From: Alkalihalobacterium sp048323755 | Lineage (GTDB): Bacteria; Bacillota; Bacilli; Bacillales; Bacillaceae_F | Assembly: GCF_048323755.1 (NCBI RefSeq) | Contig: NZ_JBLWFS010000006.1 | Span: forward strand, 62,001 to 126,000 | DNA: 64,000 nt | Reading direction: 5' to 3' | In this document: positions 8,705-16,970 of the stretch, one piece after another | Numbering within the stretch: the stretch's first letter is position 1 | Layout of the letters: each line of letters opens with the position of its first letter | The notes under the pieces: generated by a model | Database searches by the model: none | Told to the model about the DNA's origin: nothing | What the model saw: only the letters and a program-made list of their open reading frames with translations | Position numbers and translations under genes: made by a program

Positions 8705-9392
8705 CTGTAGTCACCTCAAACTTATAGCCTACTCCTCGAATTGTTTTTAATGCCCATTGGATAGTCGGTTGCCCTAATTTTTCCCGAAGCCGTTTAACAT
8801 GAACATCAATGGTACGTGGATCACCATCAAAGTCAAATCCCCATACTTGATCTAATAGCTGCAGACGAGAAAATACTTGATTTGGATGCGTAGCCAAAAA
8901 ATAAAGTAAATCTAATTCTTTAGGTGGCATCGTAATTTCCTTACCATTTACTAAAACTTGATACTGTTTCATATCAATCGATAGATAAGGCCATTCAATC
9001 ATTTCATTTTCATCAAATAGTGGATTCACTCTTCTCATGACTGCTTTCATTCGGGCAATAAGCTCATTTGGGTCAAAAGGCTTGACGATATAATCATCCG
9101 CACCTAAGTCAAGCCCACGAATTTTATCGTAACTCTCTCCCATTCCTGTAAGCATAATAATTGGGATCGTTGAATTCTCCCGCCGGATATCTTTACAAAC
9201 TTGCCACCCATCTAGCTTTGGAAGCATAATATCTAAGATAATTATGTCTGGTTGTTCATCATAAAACTTTGATAAACCATCCTCTCCATCCGTAGATAAA
9301 ATGGCAATATGTCCTTGTTTTTCAATGTATAGAGAAATAAGTTCACAAATATTTGCATCATCTTCAATAATTAGCACCTTCCATTTTTTCAT
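8697..9392 (-). CDS. OmpR/PhoP-family response regulator
   Basis: A 231-residue regulator. The receiver domain (1-120) has the acidic pair ED-D at 10-12, the phosphoacceptor Asp54 in ILDIMLPK and the Lys of YIVKPF at about 104. The C-terminal winged helix (about 130-228) has the conserved PPKELDLLYFLA and RTIDVHVKRLREKL segments. It forms an operon with the kinase gene that follows. A TTCATA direct repeat with a -10 box lies about 250 bp upstream, with the palindromic element 9435-9618 between that promoter and the gene. The same repeat precedes the MMPL gene and a 46-codon gene, so autoregulation and a small regulon are likely (inference). Confidence 0.93.
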   Translation of the reverse strand: MKKWKVLIIEDDANICELISLYIEKQGHIAILSTDGEDGLSKFYDEQPDIIILDIMLPKLDGWQVCKDIRRENSTIPIIMLTGMGESYDKIRGLDLGADDYIVKPFDPNELIARMKAVMRRVNPLFDENEMIEWPYLSIDMKQYQVLVNGKEITMPPKELDLLYFLATHPNQVFSRLQLLDQVWGFDFDGDPRTIDVHVKRLREKLGQPTIQWALKTIRGVGYKFEVTTGD

Positions 9393-9434
9393 GCTGTTCT
9401 TCCTTTCAAATCTCCTAAAACTTTCAATTTATTA

Positions 9435-9618
9435 GGCTGTTTTCTTAAAATTTGTTGCTATTGGACCGTTTTTTGAATATAAATCAGCCCTAATGGATAA
9501 ATTCATTTATCCATCTGGCTGATTTATATTCAAAAGCTTCACGCTAAAGCGTGAAGAACCAAGCTTTCGCTTGGTTACGGTCCAATAGCTAAAAGCAACA
9601 ATCTCTTAGAAAAGAGCC
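9435..9618. repeat. composite palindromic element with three inner hairpins
   Basis: The outer arms are imperfect inverted repeats (GGCTGTTTTCTTA... and ...AGAAAAGAGCC, then GTTGCTATTGGACCGT and ACGGTCCAATAG-CAAC). Inside are three stem-loops. One is GAATATAAATCAGCC/GGCTGATTTATATTC (9475-9489, 9517-9531) holding ATGGATAAA/TTTATCCAT. The others are CTTCACGC/GCGTGAAG (9537-9556) and AACCAAGC/GCTTGGTT (9557-9576). A shortened copy is at 26298-26388. It contains no gene and is probably a non-autonomous mobile or RNA-structured repeat. Confidence 0.8.
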
Positions 9619-9642
9619 ATTAATTATGAACTACTATCTTGT

Positions 9643-9674
9643 AACTTAGCATGGATATATGAACACAGTATGAA
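9643..9674 (-). promoter_or_regulatory. direct-repeat activator site plus -10 box upstream of the response regulator
   Basis: Read on the minus strand: TTCATA, 5 nt, TTCATAT, 8 nt, TAAGTT. The spacing is identical to the sites at 7095 and 11538. It would give a leader of about 240 nt containing the palindromic element. Confidence 0.5.
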
Positions 9675-9864
9675 CAAAAAGAACATGACTTAATATCCAT
9701 TTCGTCGATCATGAAAGAGGCCTACCTTTAAAATATTGGCTGGCTCCTATTATTTCGGCAAGCTTAAAAGCTGATTAATTACACCTTTGAAAATTCATCC
9801 TTCATCATTTTGTTTTCTTTGGACATACTTTAAATATTCCTAGAAATGAATTGGAGGATTTTTT

Positions 9865-10128
9865 ATGGTGGACGAAAGCATTCAGGCAAGAGTTGAAGAC
9901 AACTTTATGATAACTTGTGAGTCTTGGCAGAATTGTAATGAAGCAAATATTCAATCGTTCTTAGCTGAATGCTATGGACAAAGTATCGACCCGCAGTTTT
10001 GTATGAGGTGGCTTGAACAAAATAAAGAGCAATTACCTAACTGGTCCTCTCTCTCTAAGTTTGCACAAGAATGGGTCAATGAGCACACATCTACTGGATC
10101 ACCACTTTCCATGGACAACCAATCATAA
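9865..10128 (+). CDS. small hypothetical protein
   Basis: An 87-residue soluble, acidic protein with an SD (TTGGAGGA) 6-7 nt before the ATG. It has three Cys (CESWQNC, then FCMRW) and several Trp, and a helical middle (EANIQSFLAECYGQSIDP). There is no signal peptide, no membrane helix and no motif that I recognise. It is a single gene on the plus strand between two minus-strand units, closed by the strong terminator at 10142-10183. Confidence 0.6.
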   Translation: MVDESIQARVEDNFMITCESWQNCNEANIQSFLAECYGQSIDPQFCMRWLEQNKEQLPNWSSLSKFAQEWVNEHTSTGSPLSMDNQS

Positions 10129-10141
10129 GCTACTTACATAC

Positions 10142-10183
10142 AGAAAAGCTTCGAACAAAAAAATTCTTGTTCGAAGCTTTTCT
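10142..10183. terminator. perfect 17-bp bidirectional terminator
   Basis: AGAAAAGCTTCGAACAA (10142-10158) is the exact inverse of 10167-10183. A-rich and T-rich flanks serve both the gene ending at 10128 (+) and the lipoprotein gene ending at 10186 (-). Confidence 0.9.
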
Positions 10184-10185
10184 AA

Positions 10186-10932
10186 TTATAGTTTTTCTTC
10201 AATTAAACGATGGCCAATAAACCTTTTAAGTTCATTGATTTCATCTAAATCTATGATATGGGTTGTTTCACCAATCATTACTAATTGAATTCCTACTAAT
10301 GCTAACAAATGATATCCTTCTTGTACTGCATCATTCAACGCTACTTTAATTTGCGGATCATCCATTTCATTTTTAATATCCATCAAATGCTCTCCAATGG
10401 ATTGTATTGCATCGTGGTGAACGATCATAGCCTCTAGGTAATAATTCCGCACAAAATCGACTTCATTCGTATGCAGTTGCAATTCTTTTAAGTTATGAAT
10501 ACGCTTTGGAACAACGTCCATAAATAAGTTGTAATGAGTTGAAAATTCATTACCTTGTTCAAATGCTAGTAATACATTATGTAAATAAAACGTATAATCT
10601 ATTGTATAGTCTGGGAGTTCTTTCTTTTCAAGTGCACTATAAAATAGATCTAATTCGGTTAACAGACTCTCACGAGAAGATACGATATCTACCCCTAAAT
10701 CGTCCCAGCTCTTACCATTAAGATAGTCTTCTAACGCCTCGTTTGCATCTTCTTCATACTCCAAGTAGTGCTTTCTTTCACTAGCACTCAAATTGGATAC
10801 TGTTGGTTCCAAACGTTGTACTTCATCTATATCTGTATCATCATTCGATTGAACCGTATCGCTTAGACCACAGGCGCTGGTCAAAACAACCATTACTAAA
10901 ATAGGAACCAACTTTTTAAATATTATTTTCAT
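10186..10932 (-). CDS. lipoprotein of unknown function
   Basis: A 248-residue protein with a type II signal peptide (residues 1-21, lipobox LTSAC, lipidated Cys21). The mature part is almost entirely helical and acidic, with no obvious catalytic motif. It contains YYLEAMIVHHDAIQSIGEHL, a His-containing helix that faintly recalls DUF305-like domains but is not enough for assignment. It is a stand-alone gene with its own terminator and would be anchored on the outer face of the membrane. Confidence 0.75.
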   Translation of the reverse strand: MKIIFKKLVPILVMVVLTSACGLSDTVQSNDDTDIDEVQRLEPTVSNLSASERKHYLEYEEDANEALEDYLNGKSWDDLGVDIVSSRESLLTELDLFYSALEKKELPDYTIDYTFYLHNVLLAFEQGNEFSTHYNLFMDVVPKRIHNLKELQLHTNEVDFVRNYYLEAMIVHHDAIQSIGEHLMDIKNEMDDPQIKVALNDAVQEGYHLLALVGIQLVMIGETTHIIDLDEINELKRFIGHRLIEEKL

Positions 10933-11363
10933 AAGAACCCCCTACTACCAATAAAAAACCATAGTTAGACACATTCCTATGATACATTAATGTCGATTTG
11001 TGTAATATAATGAGAAAATACTAAAAAATGTTTGCTAAATATCTCATTCGTTCAATCGAACCAATCCTATAGTAATGAAGAAAGATAAAAAAGAAATATC
11101 ATTCACGAATTACATACTAACGATCCATATAGAAACGATATTCAGAGACTATATTGAAAAAATTAACAAAATATCACACCTTTAGAATACCTTAGCATGA
11201 GCAAATTGAAATAAGGACAAAATAAAAAAGCCGACTAAAATGCCTTTCTTCTACACTAGACTCTACTAAATGAAAATCATATTTTAGCAGTTAGTTGAAG
11301 CTTTGACACTGTTATAAGCCAGCTCTATAGAGAGTTTACTATAATTTTAAATAGGTTTTATAT
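10933..11363. other. 431-bp gap without a recognisable gene
   Basis: A/T-rich and full of stop codons in all frames. No clear repeat, hairpin terminator or SD-linked frame was found. The part next to 10933 must hold the promoter of the lipoprotein gene. Confidence 0.5.
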
Positions 11364-11504
11364 CTAAACTTGTAATCTTGGAGGCTTTTGAACAATCGAT
11401 GCATCGATCCCTTTTTTTATAAGATCGCTCACAATTTGCTGGATAGGATTTACGATTTTCTTATCTTCTCTTAAATGAATAATCGATTTCTCACTCTTTT
11501 TCAT
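11364..11504 (-). CDS. 46-residue micro-protein in the putative two-component regulon
   Basis: A 46-codon frame with a strong SD (AAAGGTGAGGG, about 6 nt before the ATG). The product starts MKKSEKSIIHLRE, is basic, has a helical centre (PIQQIVSDLIKKGID) and ends KPPRLQV. There is no membrane segment. What makes it notable is the TTCATA repeat and -10 box at 11538-11569, about 35 bp upstream of the start codon, matching those before the MMPL exporter and the response regulator. The family is unknown. Confidence 0.55.
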   Translation of the reverse strand: MKKSEKSIIHLREDKKIVNPIQQIVSDLIKKGIDASIVQKPPRLQV

Positions 11505-11537
11505 TTGAAACCCTCACCTTTTTCCTATGCTAACTAA

Positions 11538-11569
11538 ACAATAGCATACAAATATGAACTGAATATGAA
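11538..11569 (-). promoter_or_regulatory. direct-repeat activator site plus -10 box for the 46-codon gene
   Basis: Read on the minus strand: TTCATA, 5 nt, TTCATAT, 8 nt, TATTGT. It is the third copy of the architecture seen at 7095-7126 and 9643-9674. Confidence 0.55.
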
Positions 11570-11614
11570 TAAACGAATTTATTTCCTACCTACTTATTCA
11601 ATATTCCTATTCGT

Positions 11615-12085
11615 TTACCCCCACCAATTTCCATCAAACATAAAAAATTCTACACCTAGATGCGTTCCAACAGCTGTTACAACCGCCCACAGCAGTAAGC
11701 TTCCAGTCATATAAACCGTCATTTTCTTTTTCGTTCCGCCAAAACTCATTGCCATAATGACCGCCAGATGACTACCAATTAGTATCGGCCCTATTAGTGC
11801 TAACCCAAATAATCCGTAACGTTGCCAAATTTGTTTTGCCCGATTTTCCCTTTTTGTTGAGCCTTCCTTTCCTTTCGCTTCACGTCTTCTTTTTAACCAA
11901 GCTTTAATTTTAGTCATCATTAGTATGACGATGATAACCGTTAACAAGTTACCTAAAAAGGCAACAATAGTTACAGGAATTGTATTAAGCCCACTAATAA
12001 CACCCAGCGGGATCACTGCTACCATTTCAAAAAAGGGTGTTGCTGCTAATATAAACGCCATCACATAACCAATTGTTTCATTCAC
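11615..12085 (-). CDS. small multidrug export family membrane protein
   Basis: A 156-residue protein with four or five helices and a basic cytoplasmic loop (KAWLKRRREAKGKEG). ILAATPFFEMVAVIPLGVISGL near the N-terminus and LIGPILIGSHLAVIMAMSFG are the hallmark segments of the COG2426/Sm_multidrug_ex family, whose members are annotated as small multidrug exporters with little experimental support. The start is a GTG at 12085 with AAGGAGG 8 nt upstream. It is a single gene downstream of the GntR/ABC operon, 65 bp after that operon's last stop codon. Confidence 0.8.
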   Translation of the reverse strand: MNETIGYVMAFILAATPFFEMVAVIPLGVISGLNTIPVTIVAFLGNLLTVIIVILMMTKIKAWLKRRREAKGKEGSTKRENRAKQIWQRYGLFGLALIGPILIGSHLAVIMAMSFGGTKKKMTVYMTGSLLLWAVVTAVGTHLGVEFFMFDGNWWG

Positions 12086-12150
12086 TATAAATTCCTCCTT
12101 ACCGTACTTTTCAAACCTTAAAGTTTATTCCGTTTATGACAATTCATGAT

Positions 12151-13005
12151 TCATCTAGGTTGTACTAATAACAGTGTAATTATTTCTTCAATTTGTAATG
12201 ACTCTTTTTCCATCCAACTTATTTGATGGGCTGTAAAATATTTCTCCGCTTCTTCAGCACTATTTGTAACGACAATCCGTTTACCTTTTCGCTCTAATTC
12301 TCCTGGAATTTTCTCCTGTAAGGGTCTTTCCAGCCAATACCTGCAATATTGTTCAGTTAATTCTTCCTTTTCAAAACTACCGATATGTTCACCTTGCCTT
12401 AAGATGACGAGATAGTCTGCAAGTTTTCGAATATCTTCTGCATCGTGACTGGCAATTAAGATGGCTTTATCACCACTGTCCATCCATTCGACTAATATAT
12501 TCATTAACTTCTGCTTAGACGGAATATCCATATGCGCCGTCGGTTCATCTAAAATAAGAATATCGGTTCCTTTTGCTAATGTCAGGGCTAAACTTAATTT
12601 TTTTTGAACGCCTTGCGATAACTTACCATATCGTTTCTTTAATGGGATATCCAACGTTTCAACCATACTTTCAAAAAGACTTTGGTTCCAACGAGGGTAC
12701 CATTTGGATACGAGTTCAACAAGCTGCCGGCCTGTAAATGCATTACATCCGATCAGTTCCTGTGGTTGGTAGGCAATATCGACTTTCCAATGTTCACCAT
12801 TAGCTAATGGTGTCCCAAAATATTCTATTGAGCCTTCGTCAGACTTAACTAAATTCATCATGATCTTAATTAAAGTACTCTTTCCTGCCCCGTTATCACC
12901 CACAAGAGCCGTGACGGTACCTGGTACCATTTCGAAATCAACTGGACCAAGTTGGAAGTCTGCGATTGTTTTTTGGACTTGCTTCACTTTAACAAATGGA
13001 CCCAT
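12151..13005 (-). CDS. ABC transporter ATP-binding protein
   Basis: A 284-residue ATPase with Walker A GDNGAGKST at about 36-44, signature LSQGVQKKLS at about 138, Walker B ILILDEPT and the switch His in ASHDAED. The C-terminal 70 residues form the variable domain common in YtrB-type ATPases. Its start codon immediately follows the GntR stop (TAGATG), so translation is coupled. With the GntR regulator and the membrane protein at 13432 it makes a three-gene ABC unit, probably an exporter or envelope-stress transporter. The substrate is unknown. Confidence 0.9.
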   Translation of the reverse strand: MGPFVKVKQVQKTIADFQLGPVDFEMVPGTVTALVGDNGAGKSTLIKIMMNLVKSDEGSIEYFGTPLANGEHWKVDIAYQPQELIGCNAFTGRQLVELVSKWYPRWNQSLFESMVETLDIPLKKRYGKLSQGVQKKLSLALTLAKGTDILILDEPTAHMDIPSKQKLMNILVEWMDSGDKAILIASHDAEDIRKLADYLVILRQGEHIGSFEKEELTEQYCRYWLERPLQEKIPGELERKGKRIVVTNSAEEAEKYFTAHQISWMEKESLQIEEIITLLLVQPR

Positions 13006-13404
13006 CTATTTTTCTCCCCTCTTTTTCTTATCCGTGATAATCTGCTTAAAAATGTCTTCGATTTGAGTAATCGTATAATCATGGCGTATTGCAGTTTCAA
13101 TCGCTTTTTCTAACGCTTCATAAACGGTCGATGTTTTCACTTGTTCTTTAATGCCCTCATCGACCTCAGCTACAAATGTTCCTTTTCCTTGTGTAGTTCG
13201 GATAAACCCCTGCCTCTCTAAATCTTGATAAGCTCTTCTTGTCGTGATCACACTGACCTCCAAATCTTTTGATATTGCCCGAATAGAAGGAAGAGCCGTA
13301 CCCGCTGGTAACTGACCTCCAGCAATTAGAGCTTTTATTTGATTTTCAATTTGATGATAAATCGGTTCTCTCGATTCCTTCGATAGACGAATTGGCAGCT
13401 CCAT
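13006..13404 (-). CDS. GntR-family repressor, YtrA subfamily
   Basis: A 132-residue protein with an N-terminal winged helix (PIYHQIENQIKALIAGGQLPAG...LPSIRAISKDLEVS..TTRRAYQDLERQGF) and a short helical tail of about 55 residues without a ligand-binding effector domain. That is the YtrA layout. Its gene lies between the permease and ATPase genes and all three read in one direction. The likely operator is the palindrome at 14185-14202 in front of the first gene. Confidence 0.88.
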   Translation of the reverse strand: MELPIRLSKESREPIYHQIENQIKALIAGGQLPAGTALPSIRAISKDLEVSVITTRRAYQDLERQGFIRTTQGKGTFVAEVDEGIKEQVKTSTVYEALEKAIETAIRHDYTITQIEDIFKQIITDKKKRGEK

Positions 13405-13431
13405 AAGGGCTTCACCTACTTTCCGTACGAC

Positions 13432-14160
13432 TTATTTAAAATAGTCCATCTTTTCAATTTTCCTACTCATATAAGATTTCCAATAGAAGACGCTAGTGAT
13501 TGCTAACAAGAGGGATATAACAACAGTTAGAAGCGGCCACTTACTAGCCAGTACAAGTGTCGCATGAACAAGAGACATTCCTGTAAAGAGGTGAAATAAT
13601 GTTAGACCCCCAATGAAAACGATAAAAAGAACGACACCCCATATGATCATTCCCACGATCGTTATTTTGTCGCCGGGATCACTTGCTGAAAAAAGTCCCG
13701 CTGCAAAGATACCAAAACAGATCCATATAAGAGAAAAAACAAAATACGTTCCAATGGGTGCTTCTTGTCTTGCTTCTGGACTTAAAATATAAATAAACAA
13801 AAGAAGAAAACTATGGAATGGAATCGTATATACGAAGTTAACGATAAAGCGACTTTGTATTAATACCTTCTTTGGAATTGGTAATTGTAAAAGGTTCATA
13901 AAATACGGGGAAGCCCATAAACCATCTTCCACCTTTTGATATTGAAATTCCTTCGGTTTGCAGTAAACCGCAAAGGCACCAAATACAAGAATAACTAAAA
14001 GATCTAAACCTACATTTCCCTCAACAAAAATAAACGGTGACGCTGTAACGATAATGAACAATAAAAGCGCTAAAAATAATAGAAGTGATAAGAAACCTTG
14101 AATTGAAGCTTTCAATTCAAATTTAGCCAACCATAAAGCTTCCTTAAAATGATTCATCAT
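13432..14160 (-). CDS. ABC-type membrane protein of the GntR/ABC operon
   Basis: A 242-residue protein with six hydrophobic segments and the general look of an ABC-2 type permease. The start of an amphipathic N-terminal helix (HFKEALWLAKFELKASIQGF) is typical of that group. It is the first gene of the operon: its stop lies 28 bp before the GntR start, and the ATPase gene follows. It probably supplies the transmembrane subunit for the ATPase at 12151. SD AGGAGG precedes the ATG. Confidence 0.75.
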   Translation of the reverse strand: MMNHFKEALWLAKFELKASIQGFLSLLLFLALLLFIIVTASPFIFVEGNVGLDLLVILVFGAFAVYCKPKEFQYQKVEDGLWASPYFMNLLQLPIPKKVLIQSRFIVNFVYTIPFHSFLLLFIYILSPEARQEAPIGTYFVFSLIWICFGIFAAGLFSASDPGDKITIVGMIIWGVVLFIVFIGGLTLFHLFTGMSLVHATLVLASKWPLLTVVISLLLAITSVFYWKSYMSRKIEKMDYFK

Positions 14161-14184
14161 TATGAACCTCCTGAACTGTTATAC

Positions 14185-14202
14185 TGTATATATCTATATA
14201 CA
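14185..14202. promoter_or_regulatory. palindromic operator for the YtrA-type regulator
   Basis: TGTATATA-TC-TATATACA, a perfect 18-bp palindrome located 25 bp before the first gene of the operon and within its likely promoter (TATAGTGTG nearby). YtrA-type regulators bind TGTA...TACA palindromes. Confidence 0.65.
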
Positions 14203-14364
14203 CACTATAACATATATGATCCATTTTCAAGCCTAAATTTTAACAATCACTCAATTCCCTCCAACCTTTTACGTCACAAACATTGAAAGATCATGCGTTC
14301 ATGTTGGATAAAATTGTTGTAAAAAACGTTTTCCACAACCACTGAGAAAGCCCTTTGTATAAAC

Positions 14365-14410
14365 AAAGAACTGCCTCACGGGATTACGCCCAAACATGAG
14401 TCAGTTCTTT
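14365..14410 (-). terminator. terminator of the MerR gene
   Basis: AAAGAACTG (14365-14373) pairs with CAGTTCTTT (14402-14410), with a second helix possible in the loop and T-rich sequence on the minus-strand 3' side. Confidence 0.7.
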
Positions 14411-14419
14411 TTATATCGT

Positions 14420-15166
14420 TTATTTTCTATTGTTGTCAGCATAAATGGCCATCGCATCACACATGAATTGCGCTAAACCTGATCCGTATTGGTCAATTGT
14501 TTGAGTGAAACGTTCATCCTGCATATATAATTGACCGAGTCCTTTGAATGCATCTAATGAATAGGATGTAAAATTATCGTTCAAAAAGTCAAACCATTCT
14601 TTTATCGCTAGTTGCGCCTCTTCTGATGACGGTGAACCATCTTTGAGGTCAGCTAACTTTTTATAAATCACAGCCGATTGTTCTGTCAATCCTTTTTGTT
14701 CATCTTTCGACAGTTTTTTTACCTTAGCATTTGCTTCATTAACTTTTTCATTTCCCCAACGTTCGCGTGCTTCTTGTTCAAATGGATTTTCAGTAAAATC
14801 AAACCCCGCAAATTTATCTTGATTCGTCATTTCAACTTCTCCTCTCGTATACGCAATCGTTTGGTCAAGCGTTTCAATCATTCGGTCGAGGCGTCTCCTC
14901 TTCTCTAACAGCATGTTCCTTTGTAACTCTAATGCTTCCTTTTGATTAAAGGCTGGACTATGAAGGATTTCTTTAATTTCCTTTAAAGGAAAATCCAGTT
15001 CTTTAAAAAATAAGATTTGTTGGAGGATGTCTAGGTTTTGTTGGGAATACAAACGATACCCTGTATCACTCGTTTCTTCAGGAGATAATAATCCAATCGC
15101 ATCATAATGATGCAGCGTTCTTACACTAATTCCTACCAAATCCGCTACTTCTTTTACCCGCATCAT
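14420..15166 (-). CDS. MerR-family regulator with TipAS-type drug-binding domain
   Basis: A 248-residue regulator. Residues 1-70 are the MerR winged helix (VKEVADLVGISVRTLHHYDAIGLL), followed by a coiled-coil dimerisation helix to about 115 and an antibiotic-recognition domain (about 130-245, RWGNEKVNEA...IKEWFDFLNDN). This is the Mta/TipAL architecture, which activates multidrug-efflux promoters when it binds drugs. I start at the ATG at 15166; the upstream TTG at 15187 lies inside the AAGGAGG SD. The promoter at 15193-15223 has the unusual 19-bp spacer expected of MerR autoregulation. No efflux gene is adjacent, so its targets may be elsewhere. Confidence 0.88.
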   Translation of the reverse strand: MMRVKEVADLVGISVRTLHHYDAIGLLSPEETSDTGYRLYSQQNLDILQQILFFKELDFPLKEIKEILHSPAFNQKEALELQRNMLLEKRRRLDRMIETLDQTIAYTRGEVEMTNQDKFAGFDFTENPFEQEARERWGNEKVNEANAKVKKLSKDEQKGLTEQSAVIYKKLADLKDGSPSSEEAQLAIKEWFDFLNDNFTSYSLDAFKGLGQLYMQDERFTQTIDQYGSGLAQFMCDAMAIYADNNRK

Positions 15167-15192
15167 CCGCCTTACCCCTCCTTTCAATTCTT

Positions 15193-15223
15193 ACTTTAAA
15201 GTATCACGCAACGAGAGAGTCAA
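15193..15223 (-). promoter_or_regulatory. MerR-type promoter with 19-bp spacer
   Basis: Minus strand: TTGACT (15223-15218), 19-bp spacer containing the imperfect dyad CTCTCGTTGCGTGA, then TAAAGT (15198-15193). Over-long spacers with a central dyad are the signature of MerR-activated promoters. Confidence 0.7.
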
Positions 15224-15231
15224 TATAAATC

Positions 15232-16932
15232 TTACTTATTTAATTTAAACTTGCTCACTAACTCTTGTAGGTTCATTGCCATTTCCGATAAGGAATTCGA
15301 TGAAGCTAGTATTTCCTCCATCGAAGCTAACTGTTCTTCTGTTGATGCTGCTACAGTTTGTGTGTGCATCGACGTTTCTCTTGAAACAGTTGAGATGCCA
15401 TTTACGGTTGCTGAAACCTCTTGTGCACTAGCAGAGATCTGTTCAGCAGTTGCTGCCATTTCATCAATCTGATCGCCCATTGCTTCCATCGAACGAAGAA
15501 TTTCTTTAAAGCTACCTTCCGTTTTTTCAGTAATCCCTAAACCTACTTGTACATCTTCTTTCACTTGATCCATCGCCTCATTTGAAAGGGTCATATCATT
15601 TTGTATTTCCGTAATGAGGGAAGAAATTTGAGTCGATGATTGTTGGGATTGTTCTGCTAATATTCGAACTTCATCGGCAACAACAGCAAACCCCTTTCCA
15701 TGTTCTCCCGCACGTGCAGCTTCAATCGCTGCATTCAAAGCTAGTAAGTTCGTTTGATTTGCAATGTCTGTAATAACCTTAGTAATATCACCAATTTGCT
15801 GTGATCGCTTTTCTAATAGTTTAATAACGTCACTACTGTCATTTACAGAAGAGTGGATCGTATTCATTTGCTGAACCGTTTGCTCAACATACTGTCCACC
15901 TTGTCTTGCCCGTTCACTTGTCTGATTTCCAGCTTCAGCAATCGAAGAAGCATTTTCAGCTATAGTATTAATTCCTGCTGATACTTCTTCTATGGCCCTT
16001 GCACTTTCTTCAACACTTACCGTTTGCCCGTCAGCACCATCTGCAACACGCTGAATCGATTCCGTAATTTGTTCTGTCGCTTTACTCGTTTGTTCAGCCC
16101 CTGCTGTTAATTGTTGCGAAGATGCAGCCACTTGTTGAGATGTTTCAATAACTTGTTCAATCATTTCACTTAAATTATCTTTCATCGTATTATAACTATC
16201 TGTAAGATCACTTAATTCATCACCACTGTTGTCAGTGACTTCAATTGTGAAGTCTCCTTGTCCTGCTTTTTCCATGCTCGTTGAAAGGTGAGCTAAACGT
16301 TTTTTAAGCCCCTTCGTGAACCACAATGAAATAAGACTAGCAATAGCAATAATAGCGATTAATACGATAAAGAAAATCTTTAAAAAAGAAGTAATTGTTT
16401 GATCAATAATGTATTGAGATGCGCCAACATAGAAAATTCCAATCGCGTTACCACTTTGGTCTTTAATTGGCATATAAGCCGTTTGGTACATATGCCCGGC
16501 TACTTCAGCTTCGCCGTAATAATTATTTCCTTCATTTAAAACAGCCTGGGCTACCTGGGCGGACACTTGAGTACCAATGGCTCGTTGTCCATCAACCATT
16601 ACGTTAGTAGCAATTCGTGTGTCACCTTGAAAGATGGTGACAGTATCCCCTGTTTCATTTCCAATCTCATCGACAACATCATAATTCTCATTCATAACGG
16701 TTGTGCCTTTATATAATTGATCGTTTTGGATCGACCATTCCCCAGGGTACAAGGCATCAATGTAGCGATAACCCATATACATGTCTCCACGAGCTTTTTC
16801 GATTGCAAACTCTTTGATCCCTTGTGTGACTTGTTGTACGACAACAACTCCTACAGCCACTGATAGCATAAAAATAACACTAAATACTAAAACATTAATT
16901 TTTGTTCCTAATTTCAATTTAAGATTTCGCAT
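15232..16932 (-). CDS. methyl-accepting chemotaxis protein
   Basis: A 566-residue chemoreceptor. Helix 1 spans about residues 12-35, then an extracytoplasmic single-Cache-type sensor runs to about 185 (YRYIDALYPGEW..., TVTIFQGDTRIATN, GIFYVGASQ). Helix 2 and a HAMP domain reach about 260, and the signalling domain ends at about 566 with the conserved hairpin tip (NQTNLLALNAAIEAARAGEHGKGF). Glu/Gln pairs for methylation are visible. It is predicted to report to CheA/CheW; the ligand is probably a small organic acid as for other Cache receptors. SD AGGAG lies upstream. The leader contains an intrinsic terminator (16971-17021). Confidence 0.93.
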   Translation of the reverse strand: MRNLKLKLGTKINVLVFSVIFMLSVAVGVVVVQQVTQGIKEFAIEKARGDMYMGYRYIDALYPGEWSIQNDQLYKGTTVMNENYDVVDEIGNETGDTVTIFQGDTRIATNVMVDGQRAIGTQVSAQVAQAVLNEGNNYYGEAEVAGHMYQTAYMPIKDQSGNAIGIFYVGASQYIIDQTITSFLKIFFIVLIAIIAIASLISLWFTKGLKKRLAHLSTSMEKAGQGDFTIEVTDNSGDELSDLTDSYNTMKDNLSEMIEQVIETSQQVAASSQQLTAGAEQTSKATEQITESIQRVADGADGQTVSVEESARAIEEVSAGINTIAENASSIAEAGNQTSERARQGGQYVEQTVQQMNTIHSSVNDSSDVIKLLEKRSQQIGDITKVITDIANQTNLLALNAAIEAARAGEHGKGFAVVADEVRILAEQSQQSSTQISSLITEIQNDMTLSNEAMDQVKEDVQVGLGITEKTEGSFKEILRSMEAMGDQIDEMAATAEQISASAQEVSATVNGISTVSRETSMHTQTVAASTEEQLASMEEILASSNSLSEMAMNLQELVSKFKLNK

Positions 16933-16970
16933 TCCTTCTTCTCCTCACTAATATCCTATAAAATTGCATT

